In this document: piece by piece, positions 18,999 to 28,055 of the stretch
Layout of the letters: each line of letters starts with the position of its first letter
How positions within the stretch are numbered: position 1 is the first letter of the stretch
Source: Rhodoferax sp. OV413
GTDB lineage: Bacteria; Pseudomonadota; Gammaproteobacteria; Burkholderiales; Burkholderiaceae_C
Assembly (NCBI RefSeq): GCF_900104385.1
Contig: NZ_FNJA01000001.1
Coordinates: forward strand, 1,400,386-1,464,385
Direction: 5' to 3'
Length of the DNA stretch: 64,000 bases
Position numbers and translations under genes: made by a program
The notes under the pieces: model-generated
Told to the model about the DNA's origin: nothing
Databases searched by the model: none
What the model saw: only the letters and a program-made list of their open reading frames with translations

Positions 18999-19784
18999 TC
19001 ACACAAACTTGGTTACGCCACCATTGATCGCCAGCTCAACACCCGTGATGAAGTCCGCCTGGTCAGAAGCAAGAAACAGCACCGCTGCAGCGACGTCCTC
19101 AGGTCGTCCGAGACGGCCCGAGGGAATGTTTGCGGTTTTCAAGAAGATATCGATGGCCTCCTCCCTGCCGGAACCATATTTGGCAGCCAAGGAGTCCAGG
19201 AATCCTCCGGGGCGGTCCCACAAGGCTGTACGGACATGGGCTGGTGAGACGACGTTCGAACGCACGCCCTGTCCGGTGAACTCGGTTGCCAAGATCTTCG
19301 ACAACATCAAGATCGCTGCTTTGGAAACGCTGTAGTCCGGCAAAAGCGGGTGGGGAATGCGTCCGGTCTCAGAGGCACAATGGATGAGGGCACCACGTTT
19401 GCGTTCCAGCATATGGGGCAAGACCGCGCGGCTCATGCGTACATAGCCCATCAGATTGAGGTTGAAGGTCGCTTGCCAGTCCTCGTCGCTGATCTTCAAA
19501 AAACCATCCCGTGCGGTCGCAACACCAGCGTTGTTGAAGAGAATGTCAATCTGGCCAAAGCGCTCCAAGGCCTCGCGCGTGAGCAGTTCAGCAGCAGTCG
19601 CTTCGCGCATATCCACCTTCACCGCGTGCAAGGCATCGTTCGGTTGCGCGGCAAGTGCTGAGATGTCCAGGTCGGCCGCAACCACCCGCACGCCCTCGGC
19701 AAGAAATTGTCGCGTCGTTTCGAATCCGATGCCGGCGCCCGCACCAGTGACGATCGCTACTCGGCCGCTCATACTTTTATCCAT
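18999..19784 (-). CDS. SDR family oxidoreductase (D)
   Basis: This is a 261-residue short-chain dehydrogenase. Motifs are TGAGAGIG (cofactor), VDMRE (adenine pocket), NNAG, Ser in HCASETGR and YSVSK (active site). The specificity loop after SPAHVRTALWDRPGG is longer than in the neighbours, which suggests a different substrate pocket. It lies 19 bases downstream of the PRISE-type reductase gene and should be co-transcribed with it. Confidence 0.9.
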   Translation of the reverse strand: MDKSMSGRVAIVTGAGAGIGFETTRQFLAEGVRVVAADLDISALAAQPNDALHAVKVDMREATAAELLTREALERFGQIDILFNNAGVATARDGFLKISDEDWQATFNLNLMGYVRMSRAVLPHMLERKRGALIHCASETGRIPHPLLPDYSVSKAAILMLSKILATEFTGQGVRSNVVSPAHVRTALWDRPGGFLDSLAAKYGSGREEAIDIFLKTANIPSGRLGRPEDVAAAVLFLASDQADFITGVELAINGGVTKFV

Positions 19785-19803
19785 GTTTATCTCCGTTTAG
19801 TTA

Positions 19804-20877
19804 TCAGGGAATGATTCGTTCGTGGCGCAACTGGTCGAATAGATCCAGGAACGAACGCTGTGTGTCCTGGAAGCCCAGGAAGCCGAAATTCCGGCTCTTG
19901 TTCATGTCGTTAACGCACTCCATGGGACGGCCAAGATCCAGATCCGTATGCCAAGCGGACGCCAGCTCACCAAGACGGTTTGGCTGCAGGCGCTGCGTCT
20001 GCACAAGCAGCTCCCAGAGTGGCTCCATGTCCGCCATCTGTTGCTGCAATGGCACCGGTGTGCCTGGATAGGGTGCGGCATCAATGCCAAAGTAGCCGCC
20101 TATGGCTCCCCAGAGTCTTTGCCAGCGAAAAACATCACCATTGGCCACGTTGAATGCCTCATTGCGGGCCTCTGGCGTAACGGCTGCCCATGCAATGTGC
20201 CTGGCAAGGAGCCGGGCATCTGTGACATCCGACAGGCCTGCGTACTGCACGGGTGATCCAGGAAAGATGAAGGGCCGTCCAGTAGCCTTGCAAACCGAGG
20301 CGTATACCGCCAAGGTGACGCCGATGTTCATCGCATTGCCCACCGCGTAGCCGACGATGGTGTGCGGACGATGAACGCTCCATCCATAGCCGTGGCGCTC
20401 CGCCAATTCGAATACAACGTCTTCCTGGACGTAATAGAAGTTGTCGATGGGTAGGCGTGGCTGGTCTTCACGGAACGGTGTCTCCGGCTTGTTCCGCGCA
20501 TACATCTCGAACGGGCCTAGATAGTTCTTCGTGCCCGTGACCAAGGCCACATGCTGAACAGCAGCATGCTTGGCACCACAGACTGCCTGCAGAACGTTAC
20601 GCACCATCGCACCATTGACTCTGCAGTTCTCAACCTCACTGGACATTCGGGTCCAGGTGCAAAAAAAGACATGGGTGATGGGTGTCTCCGCAAGTGCGTT
20701 GCGCGTTGCCTCTGCATCAAGCACATCGACTGCGATGTGCCGGAGTTGCGCTAGACCTTTTGGTGGTTTACGGGAAATCCCATGGACCTCCCAGCCCCCT
20801 TCGGATAGCAGCTGGCGTGCGAGGTTGCTTCCCACGATTCCAGTGACGCCAACAATAAGTGCACGTTTTATAAACAT
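19804..20877 (-). CDS. PRISE-type atypical SDR (progesterone 5-beta-reductase / iridoid-synthase-like)
   Basis: This is an atypical extended SDR of about 357 residues. The start at 20877 has GGAAGGA seven bases upstream; the open frame continues to 20973 but overlaps the permease gene. The N-terminal Rossmann motif is VGVTGIVGSNLA. The segments TGTKNYLGPF, PFREDQPR and NFYYVQEDVVFE match the PRISE family, which reduces the double bond of enones (progesterone 5-beta-reductases, iridoid synthases) and uses a Tyr in the FYY motif in place of YxxxK. This suggests that an alpha,beta-unsaturated carbonyl is a pathway intermediate. The exact substrate is unknown. Confidence 0.8.
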   Translation of the reverse strand: MFIKRALIVGVTGIVGSNLARQLLSEGGWEVHGISRKPPKGLAQLRHIAVDVLDAEATRNALAETPITHVFFCTWTRMSSEVENCRVNGAMVRNVLQAVCGAKHAAVQHVALVTGTKNYLGPFEMYARNKPETPFREDQPRLPIDNFYYVQEDVVFELAERHGYGWSVHRPHTIVGYAVGNAMNIGVTLAVYASVCKATGRPFIFPGSPVQYAGLSDVTDARLLARHIAWAAVTPEARNEAFNVANGDVFRWQRLWGAIGGYFGIDAAPYPGTPVPLQQQMADMEPLWELLVQTQRLQPNRLGELASAWHTDLDLGRPMECVNDMNKSRNFGFLGFQDTQRSFLDLFDQLRHERIIP

Positions 20878-20917
20878 GAGAAATCCTTCCCAATCAGATG
20901 AAAAATAGGGCCAGTGG

Positions 20918-21874
20918 TCAAGCCACTTGCTTTCGGCTGTACAGCCCCACCATGACGAGAATGACCAAGCCATAGGAGATCTGCTTAACCGCTTCAGGCA
21001 CCCGCAGGAGCGACAACATGCTGCTCATCAAGGTGATGAGTAGGACGCCGGCAACCGTTCCGCTGTAACGTCCCCGCCCACCCAAGATGCTGGTGCCGCC
21101 CACAACCACCGCGGCGATGCCCGGCAGCAGGAAGGGGTCCCCCATGCGCTGGTACGACTGGCCTGCGTAGCCCGCCAGAAGCAGCCCTGCCAGCGCACTG
21201 CAGATACCGGATGCAACAAAGGCCCCTAGGATGACCTGGCGTGTGTTGATCCCCGACATGTGGGCGGCGATCTCACGTGTGCCAACGGCATAGATGTAAC
21301 GCCCCATCAAGGTCCGCCGCAAGACCCAGACAATGGCGATGGACACGACGATCCATACCAAGACCGCATTGGGAACAACTCCGAAAATCTTGCCCGATCC
21401 AAGAAGAGCCATTCCCGGGGAAGGAGCGCTGGACACAACAGTATTCCCCGCATAAAAGGCCACGGCACCAAGCAGAATAGTGTTGACCGCCAGCGTCCAG
21501 ATCAGCGAAGGAATGCGCAGGTACGCGACCCCTACCCCGTTGAGCAATCCTATGCATGCACCAGCCACGAGTCCTGCAAGTGGTCCAAGCTCTGCCCAGA
21601 TGCCGCCGTGTGCACGGGCAACCGACGTGGAAACAGTGGCTGCCACAGTCAGCGTCCAAGGTACAGAAAGGTCGATATGCCCAAGCAGGATGACCAGCGT
21701 TGCACCTGCGGCGATAACCCCTAAAAAGGCACCACTCTGCAGCTGCAGAAGCAAATACGTTGGCGAGAAATACTGGCTGTTAATGGCTCCGCCTAGTAGC
21801 AGGAGCGCCACGAGCGCCAGCAGGACGGCACCGGTTGGTGTCTTCAGTTGATGTTGCATTGGCAAAGGAATCAT
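20918..21874 (-). CDS. Sugar-type ABC transporter permease (second)
   Basis: This RbsC-type inner-membrane permease has about 318 residues. The ATG at 21874 overlaps the stop of the preceding permease gene as ATGA, so I take it as the start over an upstream GTG-like extension. It has about nine hydrophobic segments and the family signatures GHIDLSV near the N-terminus and GIAAVVVGGTSILGGRG in the C-terminal half. It pairs with the other permease as a heterodimeric channel. Confidence 0.9.
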   Translation of the reverse strand: MIPLPMQHQLKTPTGAVLLALVALLLLGGAINSQYFSPTYLLLQLQSGAFLGVIAAGATLVILLGHIDLSVPWTLTVAATVSTSVARAHGGIWAELGPLAGLVAGACIGLLNGVGVAYLRIPSLIWTLAVNTILLGAVAFYAGNTVVSSAPSPGMALLGSGKIFGVVPNAVLVWIVVSIAIVWVLRRTLMGRYIYAVGTREIAAHMSGINTRQVILGAFVASGICSALAGLLLAGYAGQSYQRMGDPFLLPGIAAVVVGGTSILGGRGRYSGTVAGVLLITLMSSMLSLLRVPEAVKQISYGLVILVMVGLYSRKQVA

Positions 21875-22845
21875 TTGAATATCTCCAGACGGTTGCGGAT
21901 ACGCAGCAGGCGAACGGATCCCAGGGCTACAGCGCAAATCAATACCAATCCTTCAAATAAAGGTTGCGCTAGCGGTGGTACACCGGTGAAGAACATCAAG
22001 CTGCCGATAGTGCGGAGCATGAAAGCCCCAGCGATCGTGCCGACCACACTGGCGACGCCCCCGCTAAGTACGGTGCCACCGAGCACTACAGCGGCGACGG
22101 AATTCAGCGTGTAAGGAAGACCTACAGAGGCGTCTCCACTGGCCGTCTGGAAGCCGAGGAAAAGACCGGCCATTGCGGCGAACAGACCAGCCACTGCATA
22201 GGCCACAACCTTTGCTTTATCGATCGAGAGTCCAGACATATAGGCCGCCTGCTCCGCGGAACCCAGTGCGAATAAAGTGCGTCCAGTTAAGGAACGGCGA
22301 AGCGGCTCCCAAACAAGAATGACGACAACAGTTAAGGCAATCAGCGAAGTGGGGACGAGATCGCCCAAAGTGCCAGTCATGGTGTCACTTAGGCCCGCGC
22401 TGACCTCTCCGCCCGGTGTCGGCCTCACCAACAGTGCGATTCCGGTATAGATCGTACCTGTCGCCAATGTGGCAACAATCGGCTGAATCCGCGCATAAAC
22501 AATGATCAGCCCGTTTACCGTTCCACACGCCGTCCCCACTAGCAGCACGGCGGCCACTCCCAGCGCCACCTGGATAGGATCACCCTGCACCAGCTCCGAC
22601 GCCACGCAGTTGCTCAAAGCCATGATGGCACCGATGGAGATATCTATACCACTGGTCAACACCACAATCGTCTGACCAATCGCGACCAATGCCAGGGCGA
22701 CGCCCTGGTTGGACCACGCTGTGAGTACGGTTGGCGATACCCCACGCGGGTGAATCATCAGAAAGGCGACCAAGAGTCCCGCCAACAATGCTAAAGCCAA
22801 GAGCGTCCTGGCGTTGTGCCGCACATAGAGGGTTGTATTTCTCAT
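21871..22845 (-). CDS. Sugar-type ABC transporter permease (first)
   Basis: This RbsC-type permease has about 324 residues. The start is taken at ATG 22845, which overlaps the ATPase stop as ATGA; a GTG three codons upstream is the alternative. Signatures are VVLTSGIDISIGAIMAL and LNSVAAVVLGGTVLSGGV. Both overlaps (ATPase/permease and permease/permease) show tight translational coupling in one importer operon. Confidence 0.9.
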   Translation of the reverse strand: MRNTTLYVRHNARTLLALALLAGLLVAFLMIHPRGVSPTVLTAWSNQGVALALVAIGQTIVVLTSGIDISIGAIMALSNCVASELVQGDPIQVALGVAAVLLVGTACGTVNGLIIVYARIQPIVATLATGTIYTGIALLVRPTPGGEVSAGLSDTMTGTLGDLVPTSLIALTVVVILVWEPLRRSLTGRTLFALGSAEQAAYMSGLSIDKAKVVAYAVAGLFAAMAGLFLGFQTASGDASVGLPYTLNSVAAVVLGGTVLSGGVASVVGTIAGAFMLRTIGSLMFFTGVPPLAQPLFEGLVLICAVALGSVRLLRIRNRLEIFK

Positions 22846-24425
22846 GCTGCGCACTCCCAGTTCTTAACGCTCGCCGAACTGTCATTCGCCGGTGCATGGC
22901 CGAGCCCACGCAGTTGCTCCAAGTTCATGGCATGCATGAGTATTTTTTCCTCGTTCAGCTCACTACCTGCCAACGATGCCCGAACCTTGCCGTCGTACAT
23001 CACCAAAACCCTATCGCACAGACCAATCAGCTCATCACAGTCCGTGGAATAGAACAAGATCGCGAGGCCCTTCGCGGCAAGATCGCGAAAGAGGCGATAA
23101 ATTTCCTGCTTGGTCCCGACATCTACGCCGCGCGTAGGATCCATCAGCAGCAGCAACCGCGGTTCCGTCGCCAGCCATTTCGCAAGCACGACCTTCTGCT
23201 GGTTGCCACCCGAGAGCGTTGAAACAGCGATCCCGGTATCCGGCGCTTTAATCTGAAGCGTCTTCACCAAGTTGCCTATCAGCGCCATTTCCTCGTCATG
23301 ATCGACAACACCCCAGTGGCTAACTCGGTCTAATGCCGCAATACCCAAGTTATCGTGAATTGACTGCGCCAACATCAAACCCTCGGTTTTTCTGTCTTCA
23401 GGAATCAGTGCCATACGGTATGCGTGATGCTTACCTCCACGGGGACCACTTGGTGCTGCGGGCTGCTCGCCAACACGGATATCGCCCCGTACGTCCCGCA
23501 GTAGACCGCCTAGCGCGAGCATCAGCTCACGCTGGCCCTGGCCATCCAATCCACCAAGGCCAACGATTTCGCCTGGACGCACTGAAAGGTCAACCCCTTT
23601 GAGTTGGGTTCCGAAGCGCAGATCGCGCACTTCAAGATAGGGCCTAAATGCAACCGCTGGGGGTAAAGGTTTGGCAGGATAGACCTGCGCAATGGGGCGT
23701 CCGATCATGAGACGGACGATTTCCTCGTGTGGCTTCGATCCCGCGGGAAAGGTGCTCACATGCTCACCATTACGGAACACGGAACAGGTGTCCGCAAGCG
23801 CATCGACTTCATGCATACGGTGCGAAATAAAGAGCACGCAGGTACCTTCATCACGCAGTCTACGCAGCAGGCGCATCACTTTCTCCACATCCTCGGCTGT
23901 TAATGCGGACGTCGCCTCGTCAAGAATCAATACGCGTGGACGGCGAATGACGGCCTTGGCGATTTCAACGATCTGACGCTGTGAAAGTGGCAGATCGATG
24001 CAACGCTCCTGCAGATCAATCTGTCGGTCACAACCGATCTGGGCCAGCGCCTCGCGGGCGAGTTCGCGCTGCCTGCGGCGATCTATGAGTCCGAAGGCAT
24101 TTCGCGGCGGATTGGCGAGGCATATGTTGTCGGCTACGCTCAGGTGCGGAACCAAAGACAGCTCCTGAAATATGCAGACAATGCCCTGATCCAGCGCATG
24201 TAGAGGACCAGACATGCTCAGTTCAGCCCCATCTAGACGAACCACACCGGAGTCAGGTCGCACGACACCGGCCAGCGTCTTCATCAGCGTGCTCTTGCCA
24301 GCGCCGTTTTCTCCGAGAATGGCGTGAATGGAGCCGCTGGCGGCTTGGAAGGACACGTCGTTCAGCGCCGTGATGCCTCCATACCGCTTGCTCACCCCTA
24401 TCAACTGCAGGTAGTTCGTATTCAC
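22842..24425 (-). CDS. Sugar-type ABC transporter ATP-binding protein (two ABC domains)
   Basis: This cytoplasmic ATPase of about 527 residues has two ABC modules in the RbsA/MglA arrangement. The first has Walker A GENGAGKST, signature LPLSQRQ and Walker B LILDEATSAL. The second has a degenerate Walker A region (GGLDGQGQREL), signature LSGGNQQK and Walker B LLLMDPTRGVD. A weak second ATP site is normal for this family. I prefer the GTG at 24425, which has GGAG six bases upstream, over the GTG at 24437. The transported compound need not be a sugar. Confidence 0.9.
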   Translation of the reverse strand: MNTNYLQLIGVSKRYGGITALNDVSFQAASGSIHAILGENGAGKSTLMKTLAGVVRPDSGVVRLDGAELSMSGPLHALDQGIVCIFQELSLVPHLSVADNICLANPPRNAFGLIDRRRQRELAREALAQIGCDRQIDLQERCIDLPLSQRQIVEIAKAVIRRPRVLILDEATSALTAEDVEKVMRLLRRLRDEGTCVLFISHRMHEVDALADTCSVFRNGEHVSTFPAGSKPHEEIVRLMIGRPIAQVYPAKPLPPAVAFRPYLEVRDLRFGTQLKGVDLSVRPGEIVGLGGLDGQGQRELMLALGGLLRDVRGDIRVGEQPAAPSGPRGGKHHAYRMALIPEDRKTEGLMLAQSIHDNLGIAALDRVSHWGVVDHDEEMALIGNLVKTLQIKAPDTGIAVSTLSGGNQQKVVLAKWLATEPRLLLLMDPTRGVDVGTKQEIYRLFRDLAAKGLAILFYSTDCDELIGLCDRVLVMYDGKVRASLAGSELNEEKILMHAMNLEQLRGLGHAPANDSSASVKNWECAA

Positions 24426-24473
24426 ACGTATCTCCACTTGGGTGGTTCGACTAGGTTGTCCAAAATCCTGCTC

Positions 24474-25592
24474 TCAGTTGTTGTCGGGGTTGAACTTGTT
24501 AATTTCGTCAGGGGTAAAGCTGATTCCACAGCTGCCGTAGCTGGACACCGTTTCATAGCTGTCTGGGAGGTCCGGGAAGTAGTTGACGTTTGCCTTCATA
24601 TCCTTGGTCAAGACGTTAGGAGTCGGCAGGTTCACGAGAGAGGGCAAAGCTTTCCCTTGCAGCAAGGCGATAGCCGCATTCATGGCAACAGGGCCCTGGC
24701 CAGGGGATGTGGACACAGAAATGCCTGGAATCTTCTGATCGACCAAGGCTTTGACAAAGCCGTTCTCTGCGTCGCCCCCGACCGGGACCGGCGGATGGTT
24801 TGCGGCTTTCATCGCGCTAGTCACACCCCGGCAACCGTGTTGGCACACCACGGCATCGAACTTCCCGTTGACGGCAATCGCATCAGCGACGACTTTCTGG
24901 ACCGTTCCGGTATCCCAGTTGCCAGTTACTTCGACGACCGAAATGTCCTTGTACTGGTCGAGAATCTTGCGTACACCCGCGTGGCGATCGCGATCGGTTG
25001 AATTTCCAGGGAGACCGCGAACTTCCAGTACCCGCCCCTTTTTCACAGGCATCAGGTCGACAACGGCCTTGGTCTTGATGTCGCCCTCGAACTCGATCCA
25101 TTCGGGTGTGATCCGCACCACATCAGGGCTGTCCACCGGGTTGTCGAATGAGACCAGTACAGTGCCAGCCTTTTTCGCACGGCGGATGACCGCATCGAAC
25201 GCCTTGGGATTGACGGCGATGAACGCGATGGCGTCGTAGCCTGCCTGTATGAAGTTGTCGATGGCCGCGATTTGGCTGGCGACGTCCGCCCCCGTGCTGA
25301 CAACCTTCAGCTCCTTGATGTCCTTCGCAACATCAGGTCGAGCAGCCCAGGCGCGGGTTTGCTGAATCATCTGCATCCGCCATGGAATACCCGTATGCCC
25401 GTTGACCAAGGCCACACGATAAGGACCCTTGCGTGCCGGATAGCTGATGGTCGATGAAACCCCTGCGGCAGGCTTGTAGCAGGCGGGCATAAAAGTATCC
25501 GCTGCATGGGCGAGTGATGCGGTTGCAGCCAAGGCCACGGTCGTGATGAGTGGCAAGGTGCGAAGCAGGTATTGGTTCAGCTTGGGGGTCAT
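24474..25592 (-). CDS. Periplasmic substrate-binding protein, ribose/sugar type
   Basis: This is a 372-residue RbsB-like binding protein with an N-terminal signal peptide (hydrophobic TTVALAATASLAHA). The fold pattern is visible in VALVNGHTGIPWRMQM, AGYDAIAFIAVNPKAFDAVI and RVLEVRGLPGNSTDRDRHAGV. Two extra cysteines (PACYK near the mature N-terminus and YGSCGI near the C-terminus) might form a disulphide. It is the first importer gene, 46 bases after the VOC gene. The ligand is unknown, and the surrounding reductases argue against an ordinary pentose. Confidence 0.88.
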   Translation of the reverse strand: MTPKLNQYLLRTLPLITTVALAATASLAHAADTFMPACYKPAAGVSSTISYPARKGPYRVALVNGHTGIPWRMQMIQQTRAWAARPDVAKDIKELKVVSTGADVASQIAAIDNFIQAGYDAIAFIAVNPKAFDAVIRRAKKAGTVLVSFDNPVDSPDVVRITPEWIEFEGDIKTKAVVDLMPVKKGRVLEVRGLPGNSTDRDRHAGVRKILDQYKDISVVEVTGNWDTGTVQKVVADAIAVNGKFDAVVCQHGCRGVTSAMKAANHPPVPVGGDAENGFVKALVDQKIPGISVSTSPGQGPVAMNAAIALLQGKALPSLVNLPTPNVLTKDMKANVNYFPDLPDSYETVSSYGSCGISFTPDEINKFNPDNN

Positions 25593-25638
25593 GGTTTGTC
25601 TCCGGTTTTTTTAGAAAGGCAGTGGAAAAATTGAGTCG

Positions 25639-26067
25639 CTAGGCGACTTCATGGGCGGGAAAATTCATTTCAATCGTCACCCCTGACGGGTCTTCGAAAA
25701 AGACCTGGTGCAACCCAAGGCCAGGCACGGTGCGCTCCCGAAAAGCGATCTCATCACGCTCCAGGCGTGCTCTGAAACCTCGAACGTCGGTTGCAATGAA
25801 AGCGAGATGATCAATCGCACCGGTCCCGGTCGCATCAGCCTTGTCGCCCAGGTAGTCGAGTAAACCCTGCGGGCTGTCTAGATCTACCCCAATGAGGTGG
25901 ACCACGCCAAAGTCCGCTTCGTCCGCACCGTTGTAGAGCCACGCACCCGGAAAGTTGAAGGCTGGTCGGAAGCCCTCACGCAGCCCCAATACCCGTGTGT
26001 AAAAACGCACGGCCGCCTCGAGGTCCGCAGTTCGTACGGAATAGTGGCCCAGTTTTGAGATGGACAT
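25639..26067 (-). CDS. VOC-family protein (glyoxalase/extradiol dioxygenase fold)
   Basis: This is a 142-residue two-repeat VOC protein. Metal-ligand candidates are His8 (KLGHYSV), the His in DHLAFIATD and the Glu in GVTIEMNFP, arranged as in glyoxalase-I-like and small extradiol dioxygenase-like enzymes. It is the first gene of the leftward run and starts 271 bases from the divergent TetR gene, so it probably shares that promoter region. It may be a lyase, isomerase or ring-opening enzyme of the pathway. The reaction cannot be told from sequence. Confidence 0.8.
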   Translation of the reverse strand: MSISKLGHYSVRTADLEAAVRFYTRVLGLREGFRPAFNFPGAWLYNGADEADFGVVHLIGVDLDSPQGLLDYLGDKADATGTGAIDHLAFIATDVRGFRARLERDEIAFRERTVPGLGLHQVFFEDPSGVTIEMNFPAHEVA

Positions 26068-26089
26068 TTTTCAAACCTTTAAATGATCG

Positions 26090-26099
26090 ATTGATCAAT
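26090..26099. promoter_or_regulatory. Palindrome, candidate TetR operator (VOC side)
   Basis: ATTGATCAAT is a perfect ten-base palindrome 23 bases before the VOC start codon. A related palindrome lies at the other end of the same divergent promoter region. The pairing suggests one regulator, most simply the adjacent TetR protein. This is inferred. Confidence 0.4.
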
Positions 26100-26327
26100 A
26101 GTAATTTTAAAAAAACAGTTTTTCCATATGGTTTTCCCTAATCCCCCCGTGCTCGCATCGGGCTCCACAATTTGTCTACTGCCATTGAATAGCAGTTCTT
26201 CTGGGCTACTTTCCAGAAGGAATCTCCTCTGAAATCGCACGTAATCGGCAAGATCGCCTAACATGCACCCACACAACTTTTCTTCTTACGCGTTAGTAGA
26301 GAAAAGGCCTAAGAAAAATAATGTTCA

Positions 26328-26340
26328 ATTGATCATCAAT
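26328..26340. promoter_or_regulatory. Palindrome, candidate TetR operator overlapping the tetR start
   Basis: TTGATCATCAA (26329-26339), with one flanking matched base on each side, is an odd-centred palindrome sharing the TTGATC half with the site at 26090. It runs into the ATG of the TetR gene (26339). Binding here would block its own expression. This is inferred from position and symmetry only. Confidence 0.4.
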
Positions 26341-27049
26341 GAAAAATAAAACCATTGCCGGTGTTGCGCAATCGATAGCGGACGTAGTTGCTGTGGAGGC
26401 AGTGGCTCCGGCTGTGCGCCGTCGCCTGGCACCGGAGGACCGCGAACATTTGATCGTTCAGAAAGCCATCGCTTTCTTTGCAAACCATGGCTTCGAGGCG
26501 AGCACGCGAGACCTCGCCAAAGAGCTGGAGATCACGCAGTCACTGCTCTACCGCTACTTCCCGACGAAAGATGCGTTGGTGGAGCGTGTATATGAGGAGA
26601 TCTTTGTTCGGCGCTGGAATCCGGAATGGGAGGAGTGGCTTGCGGACCGCTCTATGCCGCTGGGAGATAGGCTCAAAAAGTACCTACAAGACTACGCACG
26701 CTTCATTCTCCGTAGCGAATGGGTACGCATCTTTATGTTCGCAGGCCTCACGCGCGGAGGGATCAACCAAAAATACCTTTCTCGGCTGCGGGAGCGACAC
26801 TTCAAGGTGATTGCCCGCGAGATGCGGCACTCCTTCAGCATTCCTGACCCCGCAAATGCCCAGGAAGAAGAGGACGAACTTGAGCTGGTTTGGGCCATGC
26901 ACTCCAGCGTCTTCTACATCGGGGTCCGCAAATGGGTCTATGAGCAACCCGTCCCCAAAAACCTGGATCGGGCCATTGCCTTCCGCGTGGATGCGTTCCT
27001 GGGTGGTACCCCCGCTGTGCTGAAAGAATCGCGCAGCGATCGCGCTTAG
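26339..27049 (+). CDS. TetR/AcrR-family transcriptional regulator
   Basis: This is a 236-residue TetR regulator. The DNA-binding helix-turn-helix lies at about residues 38-85 (AIAFFANHGFEASTRDLAKE, then SLLYRYFPTKDALVERVYEE). The rest is a helical ligand-binding domain, including a run of acidic residues near EEEDELELVW. It is divergent from the VOC/importer/SDR operon and is the natural candidate to repress it until a pathway compound binds. There is no clear ribosome-binding site before the ATG; the upstream bases are a palindrome. Confidence 0.88.
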   Translation: MKNKTIAGVAQSIADVVAVEAVAPAVRRRLAPEDREHLIVQKAIAFFANHGFEASTRDLAKELEITQSLLYRYFPTKDALVERVYEEIFVRRWNPEWEEWLADRSMPLGDRLKKYLQDYARFILRSEWVRIFMFAGLTRGGINQKYLSRLRERHFKVIAREMRHSFSIPDPANAQEEEDELELVWAMHSSVFYIGVRKWVYEQPVPKNLDRAIAFRVDAFLGGTPAVLKESRSDRA

Positions 27050-27050
27050 G

Positions 27051-27959
27051 TCAAGGCTCAATCTTCACGGTTTCGTACAGGAAATCGAGTACTACACGAA
27101 CCCTGGCAGGCAACTCCAGTCCAGGCCCCACAAAAACCGCGTGGACGGCCTCGACATCGCCTGGATTGAACTGTTCTAGCAATGGAATCAATCGCCCCGC
27201 AGCGAGGTCCTGGGATACGTGGAAGTGGGCGAGACGAGCAATACCAACCCCTTCAAGCGCGAGCATACGCATAGTCTCGCCGTCGCTGACTTGCAAATTT
27301 CCCAGAGGTACCACGGCAGCGCGACCACCTGCATCGGTGAATGGCCATGTCCGGGTGTGACGGGAAAATCCGAACTCCAGGCAGTTATGCGCCGCAAGGC
27401 TAGCAGGCTCGGTCGGAACTCCATGGCGCAAGAGATATTCTGGCGAGGCCACCACCACGTACCGACTGGAACCCAGATCCCTGCTGACCAAGCTCACGTC
27501 TTTGAGCGGCCCAGTTCGGATGGCAATGTCAGTTTTTTCCTCCCGCACATTTACGACCTGATCACTTAGCACGAGGTCAAGGCGGATATCGGGATAGCGC
27601 TGAAGCAACGTGGGAACGAGAGGAATAAGGCAGTGCCTTCCGAACGGCACATTTGCGTTGACGCGAACCTTGCCTCTCGGTGTCGATGTGCGAGATGCTT
27701 CCCTTTCGGCTACCGCCATCGATTCCAGAATTTCCTTGGCACGGGCTTCAAAACTGGCCCCCTCTGGGGTCAAATAAATTCCGCGTGTCGAACGAACTAA
27801 GAGACGTGCGCCAAGGCGCGCCTCCAGCCGAGCGACCAACTTGCTCACGGCCGACGGAGTCATGGACAGCCGCCTTGCCGCCGCAGAGAAATTCTGGGAC
27901 TCCACGACCTGCACAAATACTTCCATCTCAGCAGAACGGTTTATTTCCTGGCGACTCAT
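27051..27959 (-). CDS. LysR-family transcriptional regulator
   Basis: This is a 302-residue LysR protein. The helix-turn-helix is at about residues 18-60 (FSAAARRLSMTPSAVSKLVARLE), followed by an effector domain with the CrgA-group pattern (GKVRVNANVPFGRHCLIP). It ends one base after the converging TetR gene. It is divergent from the Old Yellow Enzyme gene, with 96 bases between the start codons, so it likely controls that gene. LysR control of OYE-type reductases is common. Confidence 0.9.
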   Translation of the reverse strand: MSRQEINRSAEMEVFVQVVESQNFSAAARRLSMTPSAVSKLVARLEARLGARLLVRSTRGIYLTPEGASFEARAKEILESMAVAEREASRTSTPRGKVRVNANVPFGRHCLIPLVPTLLQRYPDIRLDLVLSDQVVNVREEKTDIAIRTGPLKDVSLVSRDLGSSRYVVVASPEYLLRHGVPTEPASLAAHNCLEFGFSRHTRTWPFTDAGGRAAVVPLGNLQVSDGETMRMLALEGVGIARLAHFHVSQDLAAGRLIPLLEQFNPGDVEAVHAVFVGPGLELPARVRVVLDFLYETVKIEP

Positions 27960-28055
27960 GTGAATCTATTTCATAGTTGTTGTTCCAATTGGTAGTCTAG
28001 CGCGCATAACGGGAACCCCATAGAGTTGTCGTCATTCGTCAACAAGGAGTTCCAC

